The notes beneath the pieces were generated by a model. It saw only the letters and a program-made list of their open reading frames with translations. It was not told where the DNA came from and searched no databases. DNA of 37,602 nucleotides, taken from positions 1-37,602 of the forward strand of contig CABSNU010000021.1 of the NCBI GenBank assembly GCA_902479135.1. The letters are read 5' to 3'. Below are positions 25,486-33,323 of this stretch, one piece after another. The position numbers were made by a program, and so were the translations under genes. The DNA comes from an uncultured Collinsella sp. (GTDB lineage: Bacteria; Actinomycetota; Coriobacteriia; Coriobacteriales; Coriobacteriaceae). Numbering within the stretch: position 1 is the stretch's first letter; each line of letters opens with the position of its first letter.

Positions 25486-25580
25486 GGGCCCGACCGCCTG
25501 AGGGGTTTCCACGGGCACGTCCTCGCCGCTTTGCGGCTGCGGGATGTGCCCTTAGGAAACCCCTCCCGGCGGGCGGGCCC
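25486..25580. repeat. 95-nt long-hairpin element, copy 2
   Basis: The element starts 11 nt after the ATPase stop. Nested pairs: GGGCCCG-A-CCGCC/GGCGG-G-CGGGCCC, GGGGTTTCC/GGAAACCCC, GGGCAC/GTGCCC, GTCC/GGAT and GCCGC-TTT-GCGGC. Compared with copy 1 (16723-16817), the apical 35 nt are nearly identical, while the stems differ by paired changes (for example GGCAAC/GTTGCC versus GGGCAC/GTGCCC). The following CCTGCGGTATCCTTG also matches. Confidence 0.88.
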
Positions 25581-25639
25581 TGCGGTATCCTTGCTGGCTT
25601 TTCTCCCGTGCGGATGAAAAGGGCTAAGGGAAAGTATGT

Positions 25640-25675
25640 GAGCTGGTCGAGCGTTTGCTCGACCAGCTCTTTTTT
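25640..25675 (+). terminator. Intrinsic terminator of the Ca2+ ATPase gene
   Basis: GAGCTGGTCGAGC (25640-25652) and GCTCGACCAGCTC (25657-25669) form a perfect 13-bp stem with a GTTT loop and six T residues. Confidence 0.95.
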
Positions 25676-25724
25676 GTGGGTAAAATACCTGCTCAGTTGT
25701 GATTTGTGGTGCTGGGAGGCGCTT

Positions 25725-26909
25725 GTGGGCAAGGCGAAGGCTAAGGCGAAGAAAAAGACGACGGGGGCGCGGGCTAAGCGTGATCGTCGTCGGAAGCTCG
25801 CGACCGAACCCCCTGCATCTGCTGAGGAGTTGCTGGCGAGTGTACCGGGGCTTGACGCGCTGCAGGATGTTCCGGCGTTTGATGACCTGCCGGTCGATGA
25901 AGCTCAGCAGGCTGCCTTTGATGATTTCTGCGCACATGCCGAGGAGCCCGAGCAGATGCAGCTTGGCGCCGTGGTGCGCTTGGATCGTGGGTTTCCGCTG
26001 GTGGCGACTGCCGACGATACCTTCCGCGCCGAGCATGCCGTGGGATTTGCCAAGTCGCGCGGTGGGGACGAGGTCCTGCTGCCTGCCGTGGGCGATCGTG
26101 TGGCGGTGCGCCGCGCTCCCGGGCACGATATGGGCGTGATTGAATGCGTACTGCCGCGCCGTACGAGCTTTGAGCGTTGGCGCGGCCGTGCCCGCGGAGA
26201 GCGCCAGGTGCTCTGCTCCAACGTGGATAGCGTGCTAATCGTGCAGGCGCTCGGTGCCGGCGAGGTGCTGCTCGACCGTGTGGCGCGCTCGCTGGTGTTG
26301 GCGCTCGACTGCGATGCCGAGCCGGTGGTGGTGCTCACCAAGGCTGACCGCTGCGATGCCGGGGAGCTCGAGCGCGATCTGGACCGCGTGCGCCGTCTGG
26401 TGGGTCCGGACGTGCGCGTGATCGTGACGTCTTCTGCCGAGGGCCGCGGTCTGGACGAGGTCCGTGCCTGCGTGCCTGCCGGGAGCTGCGCCATGATTCT
26501 GGGCGAGTCGGGTGCCGGCAAGTCGACGCTGCTCAATGCACTGCTGGGCCACGATACGTTGGCGACCGGCGGTGTGCGCGAACGCGACGACCAGGGCCGT
26601 CACACTACCGTCGCGCGCGTGATGGTGGCGCTGCCGGGCGACGCCGGCGTGATCGCCGATGCCCCGGGTCTGCGCAGTTTGCCGCTCGTGGGTCACGAGC
26701 GGGGTCTGGCACGCGCCTTCCCCGAGATTGTCGAGGCATCGCGTGCGTGCCGGTTTGGCGACTGCACGCATACCCACGAACCGGGTTGCGCCGTTCGCGA
26801 GGCCGAGGACGCCGGGCAGATCGACAGCCTGCGTCTGGAAACTTTCCAAAATCTGGCGTTATCCATGCGCGTGAGCGCTCAAATGCTCGATCCCGATGTC
26901 CATCTGTAA
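25725..26909 (+). CDS. rsgA: Ribosome small-subunit-dependent GTPase A
   Basis: RsgA is a circularly permuted GTPase that checks late maturation of the 30S subunit. I start at GTG 25725 because GGGAGG (25714-25719) is 5 nt upstream; longer frames would begin inside the preceding terminator. The 394-aa protein has a very basic N-terminus (KAKAKAKKKTTGARAKR), an OB-fold domain (about 85-150), then motifs in permuted order: G4 TKAD (about 205), G1 GESGAGKST (about 259-267) and G3 DAPG (about 312). The C-terminal zinc knuckle CRFGDCTHTHEPGC (about 343-356) supplies three Cys and His. The N-terminal extension of about 80 residues is longer than in E. coli. Confidence 0.95.
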   Translation: MGKAKAKAKKKTTGARAKRDRRRKLATEPPASAEELLASVPGLDALQDVPAFDDLPVDEAQQAAFDDFCAHAEEPEQMQLGAVVRLDRGFPLVATADDTFRAEHAVGFAKSRGGDEVLLPAVGDRVAVRRAPGHDMGVIECVLPRRTSFERWRGRARGERQVLCSNVDSVLIVQALGAGEVLLDRVARSLVLALDCDAEPVVVLTKADRCDAGELERDLDRVRRLVGPDVRVIVTSSAEGRGLDEVRACVPAGSCAMILGESGAGKSTLLNALLGHDTLATGGVRERDDQGRHTTVARVMVALPGDAGVIADAPGLRSLPLVGHERGLARAFPEIVEASRACRFGDCTHTHEPGCAVREAEDAGQIDSLRLETFQNLALSMRVSAQMLDPDVHL

Positions 26910-26926
26910 TTGATTTTTCCTATGAC

Positions 26927-26961
26927 AGCCGTCTCCCAACTGTTCGGGAGACGGCTTTTTT
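26927..26961 (+). terminator. Intrinsic terminator of rsgA
   Basis: AGCCGTCTCCC (26927-26937) pairs with GGGAGACGGCT (26946-26956), with an 8-nt loop and six T residues. Confidence 0.93.
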
Positions 26962-26991
26962 GCTGCGGAAAAGCCTCGAAACATGCAGTTT

Positions 26992-27064
26992 GCTGACGTG
27001 CTGACCAAAACCTTGCCACGAGCTTGACGGGCTGGTCAGCTTTTGGTCAGCGATTGGTTTGACA
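26992..27064 (+). promoter_or_regulatory. Candidate control region of the tad operon: four GCTGAC half-sites and a TTGACA
   Basis: GCTGAC occurs at 26992 and 27000 (forward), and GGTCAGC at 27034 and 27045 (reverse). GCTGACCAAAA (27000-27010) and TTTTGGTCAGC (27041-27051) are a perfect 11-bp inverted repeat. A consensus -35 TTGACA lies at 27059-27064, but the -10 at 17 nt spacing (GATTGC) is poor, as expected of an activator-dependent promoter. The regulator is not known. Confidence 0.45.
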
Positions 27065-27161
27065 TCGAAAACCAAGATTGCGATTGCGCCGCTTTGCACT
27101 CTGGCCGCCCAGACAATGGTGGTACGGGCATTCGCCCGGCACTGCCATGAGAGGAGCGGCC

Positions 27162-27821
27162 GTGAACAAGAGCAAGCGCATCGCCATCAGTCTGGTCGCG
27201 GGCGTGCTCGCTGCTCTGCTCTGCATGGTTTACGGCTCGTCGATCCGCTCGCAAGCCGAACAGGTCCAGGCTGAGACCTTGGCCAAGTACGGTGGCGATC
27301 GCGTCGAGGTATGCGTCGCGGCGCGCGATATCGATGTGGGTGAGACCCTCGATGAGACCAATGTCATAACCCAGGAGTGGCTGACGAGTCTGCTGCCGCG
27401 TGACGCGGCGACCGAGCTACGCCAGGTGCGCGGCGACGTGACGACTTCGCGTATTCCCAAAAACGCCGTGATCTGCAATGTCTACACCAAGGCCGAGAGC
27501 CACATGCTCGAGGTACCTAAGGGCAAGGTCGCCGTTTCGGTGGCGGTCGATGCCGAGCACTCGGTCGGCGGTGCTGCGGGCGTGGGCAGCTACGTGGACG
27601 TGTACGTGCAAAAAGACGGCGTAACCGATCGGCTGTGCGGCGCGTACGTGATCGATACCAGTGAGGATTCCGGTTCCACGCGCGAGGGCAAGATCGAATG
27701 GGTGACGCTGGCGGCTGACCCCGAAGACGTCAAGGAACTGCTGGGAGCCTCGGGCAAGGGAACGGTCAGCTTGACGATTCCCGCCACGGCGCGCGGCAAA
27801 AAGAGCGGAGGCGACGAGTGA
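27162..27821 (+). CDS. cpaB: Flp pilus assembly protein CpaB/RcpC-like (SAF domain)
   Basis: First gene of the Tad operon. I start at GTG 27162 with AGGAG 6 nt upstream. The 219-aa protein has an N-terminal membrane segment (about 6-24) and a SAF-like domain at about 45-105 (VEVCVAARDIDVGETLDETN, then RIPKNAVICN). A second conserved strand-rich part follows (VAVSVAVDAEHSVGG then VGSYVDVYV). In Gram-negatives CpaB/RcpC helps assemble the pilus at the cell surface; in Gram-positives it probably sits on the outer face of the membrane. The stop overlaps the next start. Confidence 0.88.
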   Translation: MNKSKRIAISLVAGVLAALLCMVYGSSIRSQAEQVQAETLAKYGGDRVEVCVAARDIDVGETLDETNVITQEWLTSLLPRDAATELRQVRGDVTTSRIPKNAVICNVYTKAESHMLEVPKGKVAVSVAVDAEHSVGGAAGVGSYVDVYVQKDGVTDRLCGAYVIDTSEDSGSTREGKIEWVTLAADPEDVKELLGASGKGTVSLTIPATARGKKSGGDE

Positions 27822-29470
27822 TGAAGGCGATCTGGCTTGCGTGCTGCGCGTGCGGCGATTACGGGCTGTTGCAGCGGGAAGTCGAGGGCCGTGATGTGGG
27901 TGCACAGGTGCTTCGCGTGGGTGACCTGGACGGGCTGGTTTCCATGGCGCGGGCGTTTCCGTCGCGCCGCGGGGCTGCCATCATCGCGGCGTCTCTGTTT
28001 GATACCGAAGATGTGCGCAAGACTGTTGCGCGCCTGACGGCCGAAGGCCGCGTGAGTCGCGTGGTCGTGTTGATAGAAGCGCTCGATCCGTCGGATATCG
28101 AGGGGCTGTTTCGCGCGGGGGCGACCGAGGTCATCGCTGCGCACAGTATATGCGGCAACGGGCGTGCGGGCGAGGGAGCGGTTGATTCCGATCGGCGCAT
28201 GACGATTGAGCCCGATGCTTTTGTTGATAGGGAACCCGGGGCGCCTCGCGCTACAAGAGGCCCGCGTGTTGATGATTATGGAAAAGCGGAAGCCGAGCAT
28301 GGTCGGCGCCCCCGGAACCCCCTTGTATGCGATGACGCTGGAGGGCCGGCGCAGCATGCTGGCGACTCCCCGGCTGTAGATATGGGATACGTGCACGGCG
28401 TGAATCTGGTGGATGAACTCGACGAAGTTGAGGGCTTTGCCGGGTGCGGCGAGTTGTCGCTAATGCAGCATGAGCAGATTGCGCAGAACGAGCCTGCCTC
28501 GCAGACCGAACAAGCTGCCATGCCGGCTTGGACGCAGCGTGTGGTTGCGGCGGGGGAGACGGGGGCGCTGCCACCGACGCCCGCCCCGCCGCCTCCGATG
28601 CCGCCGGCAGACGCTGCCGCTCCGCCGCATCGAGCTCCGGTCATCTGCGCTATTTCGGGTTCGGGCGGTTGCGGCAAGTCGACGATCGTTGCCACCATGG
28701 CACACACATCGTCGCTGTTGGGCTTGCGTGCCGCCGTGCTCGACCTGGACCTGATGTTTGGAAACCTTTACGACTTGTTAGGCGTCGATGCTCCGCGCGA
28801 TATGGCGGCACTTATCGAGCCGTCGGCGGCGGGCACGCTCACCGAGCCGGATATCGTAGCCACATCGATGCGCGTGGCGCCGGGCGTTACGCTCTGGGGT
28901 CCCGTCGCGGCGCCCGAGCAAGCTGAGCTCATGGCGCGTCCGGTGGAGCTACTGCTTGATGTTCTGCGTCGTGAATCCGACGTGGTCTTTATCGATACCT
29001 CGGTCTTTTGGGGCGACGCCGTGGCGGCTGCGGTGGCGGCGAGCGACCGTTGCCTGGTCGTTGGCGATGCGGCGGTGTCGTCCGCGACATCGGCGTCGCG
29101 CGTCATCGAACTGGCAAGTCGAGTAGGTGTGCCGCGCACGCGCATGAGCGCCGTGTTCAACCGGTTCGGTGCGCGCGGGGCAGACGAGGACGTCGCCATG
29201 CGCTTTGAGATTGCCTGTGCGTTGAGCTCCAAGATTCGTATCGCCGATGGCGGGCAGGATCTCGCCGCGCTCATGGCGTTTGGGCGCGCTGACGAGGCGG
29301 TGGGGCAGACCAGTGCTTTTGCGACTAGCATGCGCGAGGCCACGCGCGAGATGCTCGTGGAACTGGGGTGCGCCGTCGGCCCTTGGGGCGATATGGTCGC
29401 CGACCGTGCAACGCGTACCGAACGCCCGCGTATCCGCCTTCCCTGGTTGCGCGAGGGTGATCAGCGATGA
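27821..29470 (+). CDS. tadZ: CpaE/TadZ-like ParA-family pilus localisation ATPase
   Basis: The 549-aa protein has an N-terminal receiver-like domain without obvious phosphorylation residues (about 1-110) and a long acidic, then proline-rich linker (PPTPAPPPPMPPAD near 250). A MinD/ParA-type domain follows from about 275. The P-loop reads GSGGCGKST, so the signature lysine of the deviant Walker A (KGGxGKS/T) is replaced. This is common among TadZ proteins, which often have weakened ATPase activity. DLDLMFGNLYDLLG is the usual following strand. TadZ marks the pole or site where the secretion ATPase assembles. GTG 27818 is an alternative start (GTGA overlap). Confidence 0.88.
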   Translation: MKAIWLACCACGDYGLLQREVEGRDVGAQVLRVGDLDGLVSMARAFPSRRGAAIIAASLFDTEDVRKTVARLTAEGRVSRVVVLIEALDPSDIEGLFRAGATEVIAAHSICGNGRAGEGAVDSDRRMTIEPDAFVDREPGAPRATRGPRVDDYGKAEAEHGRRPRNPLVCDDAGGPAQHAGDSPAVDMGYVHGVNLVDELDEVEGFAGCGELSLMQHEQIAQNEPASQTEQAAMPAWTQRVVAAGETGALPPTPAPPPPMPPADAAAPPHRAPVICAISGSGGCGKSTIVATMAHTSSLLGLRAAVLDLDLMFGNLYDLLGVDAPRDMAALIEPSAAGTLTEPDIVATSMRVAPGVTLWGPVAAPEQAELMARPVELLLDVLRRESDVVFIDTSVFWGDAVAAAVAASDRCLVVGDAAVSSATSASRVIELASRVGVPRTRMSAVFNRFGARGADEDVAMRFEIACALSSKIRIADGGQDLAALMAFGRADEAVGQTSAFATSMREATREMLVELGCAVGPWGDMVADRATRTERPRIRLPWLREGDQR

Positions 29471-30795
29471 GCCTGCAAACGAGGATTAAGGCTGCCGGCG
29501 CTGCAGCGGCGGCAGCGCCTGTAGATGCGGGGCGTCGCCGCGCGGTGAAACGACGCACCAAGCGCGCCGTGATGGACCGCATGGGTTACGACGAAGTGGC
29601 GCGTATCAGCGCCTATATCGACCCGGCACTTGCCCGCTCGGAATTGCGTCCTGCGGTGGAGGCGGCGCTCAATGTTGAGGAGCCGACCGATCTCGCGACG
29701 CCCGAGCGCGAAACCATCATCGACGAGATTTTGGATGACGTGGTGGGCTTGGGGCCGTTGCAGCCGCTCATCGAGGACGACACCGTTACCGAGATCATGA
29801 TCAACGGCTGCCGCTCGGCTTTCTTTGAACGCGGCGGCGTCTTGTACCCCATCGAGCATGCGTTTGAGGATGATGAACAGATCCGTGTGCTTATCGACCG
29901 CATCATCTCGCCACTTGGCCGCCGTATCGACGAGCGCAGCCCCATCGTCAACGCCCGCCTCAAAACGGGCTATCGCGTCAACGCGGTGATTCCGCCTGTG
30001 GCGATTGACGGACCGATTCTCACCATCCGAAAGTTCTCGGACCGTATCTGCTCGCTGGACGAGCTTGTGGGGCTGGGGTCGCTGCCGCTTTGGTATGCGC
30101 AGCTGCTGTCGTGCGCGGTGTCGCTGCGACAGGACCTGGCGGTTGCGGGAGGCACGGGATCTGGTAAGACCACCCTGCTCAACGCGTTGTCATGTGAGAT
30201 TTCCACCGGCGAGCGCATCGTGACGATCGAGGACTCTGCCGAGCTCAAGTTTGCGCATCATCCGCACGTGGTGCGCCTAGAGGCGCGCGAGGCTTCAATT
30301 GAGGGTGAAGGCGCGGTGACGATCCGCGACCTGGTAACTAATGCCCTGCGCATGCGCCCCGACCGCATCGTGGTGGGCGAGGTGCGCGGTGCCGAGTGCT
30401 GCGACATGTTGCAGGCCATGAACACGGGCCACGACGGGTCGCTCACCACACTTCATGCGGGTTCAGAACAGGAGACCGTGGTGCGTCTGACGTTGCTTGC
30501 ACGTTATGGCATCGACCTGCCGAGTGAGCTCATCGAGGAGCAGATTGCCATGGCGCTCGACGGTATCGTGATGTCCGAGCGCCACGCCGATGGCAGGCGC
30601 TTCGTCTCCTCGTATTCGGGGGTGCGACGCGCCGCATCGGGCGGCGTAGAGCTCGAGCGCTATGTGACGTTCGATGCCGCCGAGTGCACCTGGACGCTTG
30701 ACCGCGAGCCGCCGTTTATCGCAGAAGGCCTGCGGTCGGGGACGCTCACACAAGAGGAGGTGGACGAATGGAGATCGCTGTGCCCCTCGTCGTAG
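29467..30795 (+). CDS. tadA: Tad pilus secretion ATPase TadA/CpaF
   Basis: Type II/IV secretion-family hexameric ATPase that powers pilus extension, and probably retraction. The 442-aa protein overlaps the previous gene as ATGA. The N-terminal domain (about 80-200) has the CpaF pattern DDVVGLGPLQPLIEDDTVTE. The core holds Walker A GGTGSGKTT (about 228-236), an Asp box (TIEDSAEL), Walker B RIVVGEVRGAE and the His box (TGHDGSLTTLHA). All catalytic elements look intact. Confidence 0.96.
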   Translation: MSLQTRIKAAGAAAAAAPVDAGRRRAVKRRTKRAVMDRMGYDEVARISAYIDPALARSELRPAVEAALNVEEPTDLATPERETIIDEILDDVVGLGPLQPLIEDDTVTEIMINGCRSAFFERGGVLYPIEHAFEDDEQIRVLIDRIISPLGRRIDERSPIVNARLKTGYRVNAVIPPVAIDGPILTIRKFSDRICSLDELVGLGSLPLWYAQLLSCAVSLRQDLAVAGGTGSGKTTLLNALSCEISTGERIVTIEDSAELKFAHHPHVVRLEAREASIEGEGAVTIRDLVTNALRMRPDRIVVGEVRGAECCDMLQAMNTGHDGSLTTLHAGSEQETVVRLTLLARYGIDLPSELIEEQIAMALDGIVMSERHADGRRFVSSYSGVRRAASGGVELERYVTFDAAECTWTLDREPPFIAEGLRSGTLTQEEVDEWRSLCPSS

Positions 30796-31694
30796 GGGGC
30801 TTGGCAGGGCTTTCTGTCGCGACGGCGTGCGGGGCGGAACCTCGTGTGCCGCAGGTACCGCCGGCGGAGCTGGCACGTCAGGCGCTCGAGACGGTGGCAG
30901 AGAAGCTGCCGCGTGAGCTGGTGGAAAACGATCTGCTGAAAAAGATCGCCCGTTCGTGGGCATCGCTGGCTCCGGCGCATCGCCTTGGCCTCGTGATCGA
31001 GGATGCTTCGGGATGTTTGGCGTTTCTGCTGCTATCGAGCGGTGTCTGCTGCGTTTTACTAACGATGGTGTCGTTATCGCCCCTCGGATTTGCCTTGGGA
31101 CTTGTTGCTCCGATTGCCGTTGGCGCCGCTCGGGATGGCTTTGAGAGCCGGCGCGAGCAACACGATGCAGAAGAGGCCATGCCCGAGGCGTTTACCGCAC
31201 TTTCCATGTCGCTTGCCTCGGGACATTCGCTGGCCCAGGGCATGCGCTTTGTGGGCGCTCATGCGCAAGAGCCGGTGCATACCGAGTTTTTGCGGGTGGC
31301 GGCGGCGATCGATTGCGGCATCTCGGCGACCGACGCGCTCGATGACTTGCTCGTGCGCATCGACGCCCCCGGTCTTTCGCTTGTGACCTTGGCGCTTAAG
31401 GTGTCACAGCGCACCGGCGCTCCGCTTGCCGACTTACTGTCCGAGGCGTCGAGCATGGTGGGGGAGCGCATTGAGCTCAAGCGCCGCCTAGATGTTAAGA
31501 CGTCGCAGGCCCGCATGTCTGCGCATATGGTCGCGGCGATGCCGACGGGCATGTGCGCGGTGTTGGCGCTGCTTTCGGCAGATTTTCGTCGCGGTCTTGC
31601 GACGCCTGCCGGCGCGGGCGCTGTGGTGCTGGGTCTTGCCCTCAACGCCGTTGCCCTGGTGGTTATCAGGCGCATTATGCGGGTGGAGCTATGA
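30768..31694 (+). CDS. tadB: Tad inner-membrane platform protein TadB
   Basis: The 308-aa protein has a T2SSF domain at about 135-265 (AMPEAFTALSMSLASGHSLA, then GAPLADLLSEASSMV), flanked by membrane segments at about 80-120 and 250-300. It starts 28 nt before the end of tadA, after a strong AGAGGAGGT. TadB pairs with TadC to form the membrane platform turned by TadA. Confidence 0.92.
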   Translation: MEIAVPLVVGGLAGLSVATACGAEPRVPQVPPAELARQALETVAEKLPRELVENDLLKKIARSWASLAPAHRLGLVIEDASGCLAFLLLSSGVCCVLLTMVSLSPLGFALGLVAPIAVGAARDGFESRREQHDAEEAMPEAFTALSMSLASGHSLAQGMRFVGAHAQEPVHTEFLRVAAAIDCGISATDALDDLLVRIDAPGLSLVTLALKVSQRTGAPLADLLSEASSMVGERIELKRRLDVKTSQARMSAHMVAAMPTGMCAVLALLSADFRRGLATPAGAGAVVLGLALNAVALVVIRRIMRVEL

Positions 31695-32332
31695 GCGCCC
31701 CGGTTGCAGTTTCGGCTTGCCTGTGCGCTCTGAGTGTATTTGTCGCGACGGGTTTGGATCGGGCGGATGCACGCAAGATCGCAGAGGCCTGCAAGCGCGA
31801 GGCGGTGCTGGTCGCTGCCGCGGGTCGCTCGGTGGTCGATGCTCTGACCGCGCGAATGAAGGGCGCGGTTGGAGCGGGCGGCCCGGCGCGAGTGTCGCTC
31901 GGCGAAGTGTCCGAGATGATCGATGTTGTGCGCTTGGGTCTTTCGGCCGGTCTTTCGTTTGATGCGGCGCTTGAGATTTTCTGCGCCAACCGCCGGTCAG
32001 TGCTGGCTCTTCGACTTGAGCGGGCCTGCATGGCGTGGCAGGTGGGCGTGGGCACGCGTGAGGACGAGTTGTTGGCCGCCGCGCGCGACCTGGACGTGCG
32101 AGCGCTCGAGACCTTTGCCATCACGGTGGGACAGGCGCTCGCCCTGGGTGCCCCACTTGCCGAGACACTGGCCGCTCAAAGTCGCGAGATCCGTGCGGCT
32201 CATCGCGCCGCGGTCGAGCGCGAGATCGAGCGTGCGCCCGTCAAGCTGCTGATTCCCACCGGCACACTCATCTTGCCGGCGTTGCTTCTGTCCATATTGG
32301 GCCCGCTGTTGGGAGCAGGCGGGATGATGTAG
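31691..32332 (+). CDS. tadC: Tad inner-membrane platform protein TadC
   Basis: Start at ATG 31691, in a 4-nt ATGA overlap with tadB; the open frame reaches further upstream without a site. The 213-aa protein has an N-terminal hydrophobic segment, a T2SSF-like domain (about 75-180; LGEVSEMIDVVRLGLSAGLS, then LALGAPLAETLAAQSREIR) and a C-terminal membrane segment (about 185-208). It is shorter than many TadC proteins (about 300 aa), lacking part of the N-terminal region. Confidence 0.88.
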   Translation: MSAPVAVSACLCALSVFVATGLDRADARKIAEACKREAVLVAAAGRSVVDALTARMKGAVGAGGPARVSLGEVSEMIDVVRLGLSAGLSFDAALEIFCANRRSVLALRLERACMAWQVGVGTREDELLAAARDLDVRALETFAITVGQALALGAPLAETLAAQSREIRAAHRAAVEREIERAPVKLLIPTGTLILPALLLSILGPLLGAGGMM

Positions 32333-32342
32333 GGAGGAATAC

Positions 32343-32576
32343 ATGAACACGATGACTGACGTTGCTGGCAAGGTCTGGAGCTGGGCTGTTTGCCAGTCAA
32401 TTCGCGCTCGCCAGCATGCCGGGGAGCTACTGCAGGAGGAGAGTGCGCAGGGCACCACCGAATACGCCATCTTGGTCGGCGTGCTCGTGGTGATCGCCAT
32501 CATTGCCATTGTCGCATTTAAGGGCAAGGTCCAAGATCTATGGAACGCTATCAGCGAGGGCATCAACAGCCTGTAG
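32343..32576 (+). CDS. flp: Flp-type major pilin
   Basis: The 77-aa protein starts after AGGGAGG. A 35-residue leader precedes the motif ESA-QGTTEYAILVG, with Glu at +5 and Tyr at +6 of the mature form, followed by a hydrophobic helix (about 42-60). That is the Flp signature, except that position -1 is Ala35 instead of Gly. The mature pilin would be about 42 residues. Being the smallest and best-conserved pilin, with its own strong ribosome binding site, it is the likely pilus subunit. Confidence 0.92.
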   Translation: MNTMTDVAGKVWSWAVCQSIRARQHAGELLQEESAQGTTEYAILVGVLVVIAIIAIVAFKGKVQDLWNAISEGINSL

Positions 32577-33103
32577 AGGGCGAGCGCCCCATCGGGGTGC
32601 TGCTGGTGTTTGCTTGCCTGACCGTGGCGATGGCGGCGGTGCTTTGGGGGCTTAACGCCGCGCGGCAGCAGCGTCCTGGGGCCGCCTTCGATTCGGGCTC
32701 AGATTCGGCGGTGGCGTCTCAAAAAGATGAGATGCGAGATGCGGACGATTCGGATGTCGCTGTCACGGCGCAAACCTTTCTGCGGGCGCTCGACAAGCGG
32801 TCTGGCACTGCGACGGATTCGCCTGAGGGCAACGCGATTGCGGTCCGGCTTGCATGGTCCGAGGACCGACCGATGACCGAAGCGGCAGCGGATATGCTGC
32901 GTGCCTATCGCGAGGTACCCACGGCACAACTTGCTCTGAGCGGCTATCTCGATATCAAGGGCAACGTGTGGGGCGCTATCGTGCGCGACGGACGCGGCTG
33001 GGTCGATATGGTGACGGTTGCCGCGGATACTGGCGATGCTTCGTGTCGTCTGCGCGCCGTGCGCCTGGTCCCGCAAACAATAAACTCAAAGGAGGGATCG
33101 TGA
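32540..33103 (+). CDS. Unknown single-pass membrane protein within the tad operon
   Basis: The frame starts inside the end of flp (37-nt overlap); AAGG lies about 10 nt before the ATG. The 187-aa protein has a membrane segment at about 18-40 (IGVLLVFACLTVAMAAVLWG), then a Ser/Asp-rich stretch, and a folded region at about 75-180. I recognise no family; it is not an obvious RcpB, TadD or TadV homologue. It may be an assembly factor in the actinobacterial version of the machine. If the start were a downstream GTG, the membrane segment would begin at residue 1. Confidence 0.7.
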   Translation: MERYQRGHQQPVEGERPIGVLLVFACLTVAMAAVLWGLNAARQQRPGAAFDSGSDSAVASQKDEMRDADDSDVAVTAQTFLRALDKRSGTATDSPEGNAIAVRLAWSEDRPMTEAAADMLRAYREVPTAQLALSGYLDIKGNVWGAIVRDGRGWVDMVTVAADTGDASCRLRAVRLVPQTINSKEGS

Positions 33104-33104
33104 A

Positions 33105-33323
33105 ATGCATGGCGTTCTGCGTGAAGAGGTTGCCCAAGCGACTGTGGAATACGCCATCGTCACGGTGGCGCTGTTATCGATCGTGCTGGCGATTGCGGGA
33201 CTTTGGCGTGCTGGCACCGATGGGCGCTTGGCGGCGCTGGTCGAGCGGGCGGCATCCCATGGCGTTGCCTCGATGTCGGTTATCGACGCCGCTGCGGGCG
33301 CTAAGGACATCGCGTTGTATTGA
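33105..33323 (+). CDS. flp: Second small Flp-like pilin
   Basis: The 72-aa protein follows AAAGGAGGG. It has a short 10-residue leader ending VA, then QATVEYAIVTVALLSIV with Glu at +5 and Tyr at +6 and a hydrophobic helix. The mature part is longer than that of the first Flp (about 62 aa) and ends with a polar tail. It may be a minor pilin or pseudopilin. Confidence 0.85.
   Translation: MHGVLREEVAQATVEYAIVTVALLSIVLAIAGLWRAGTDGRLAALVERAASHGVASMSVIDAAAGAKDIALY

Noticed and set aside
22739..25732. Very long minus-strand open frame (997 codons) opposite the Ca2+ ATPase
   Set aside because: Antisense shadow of a high-GC gene; it also runs through a terminator and has no ribosome binding site or family match.
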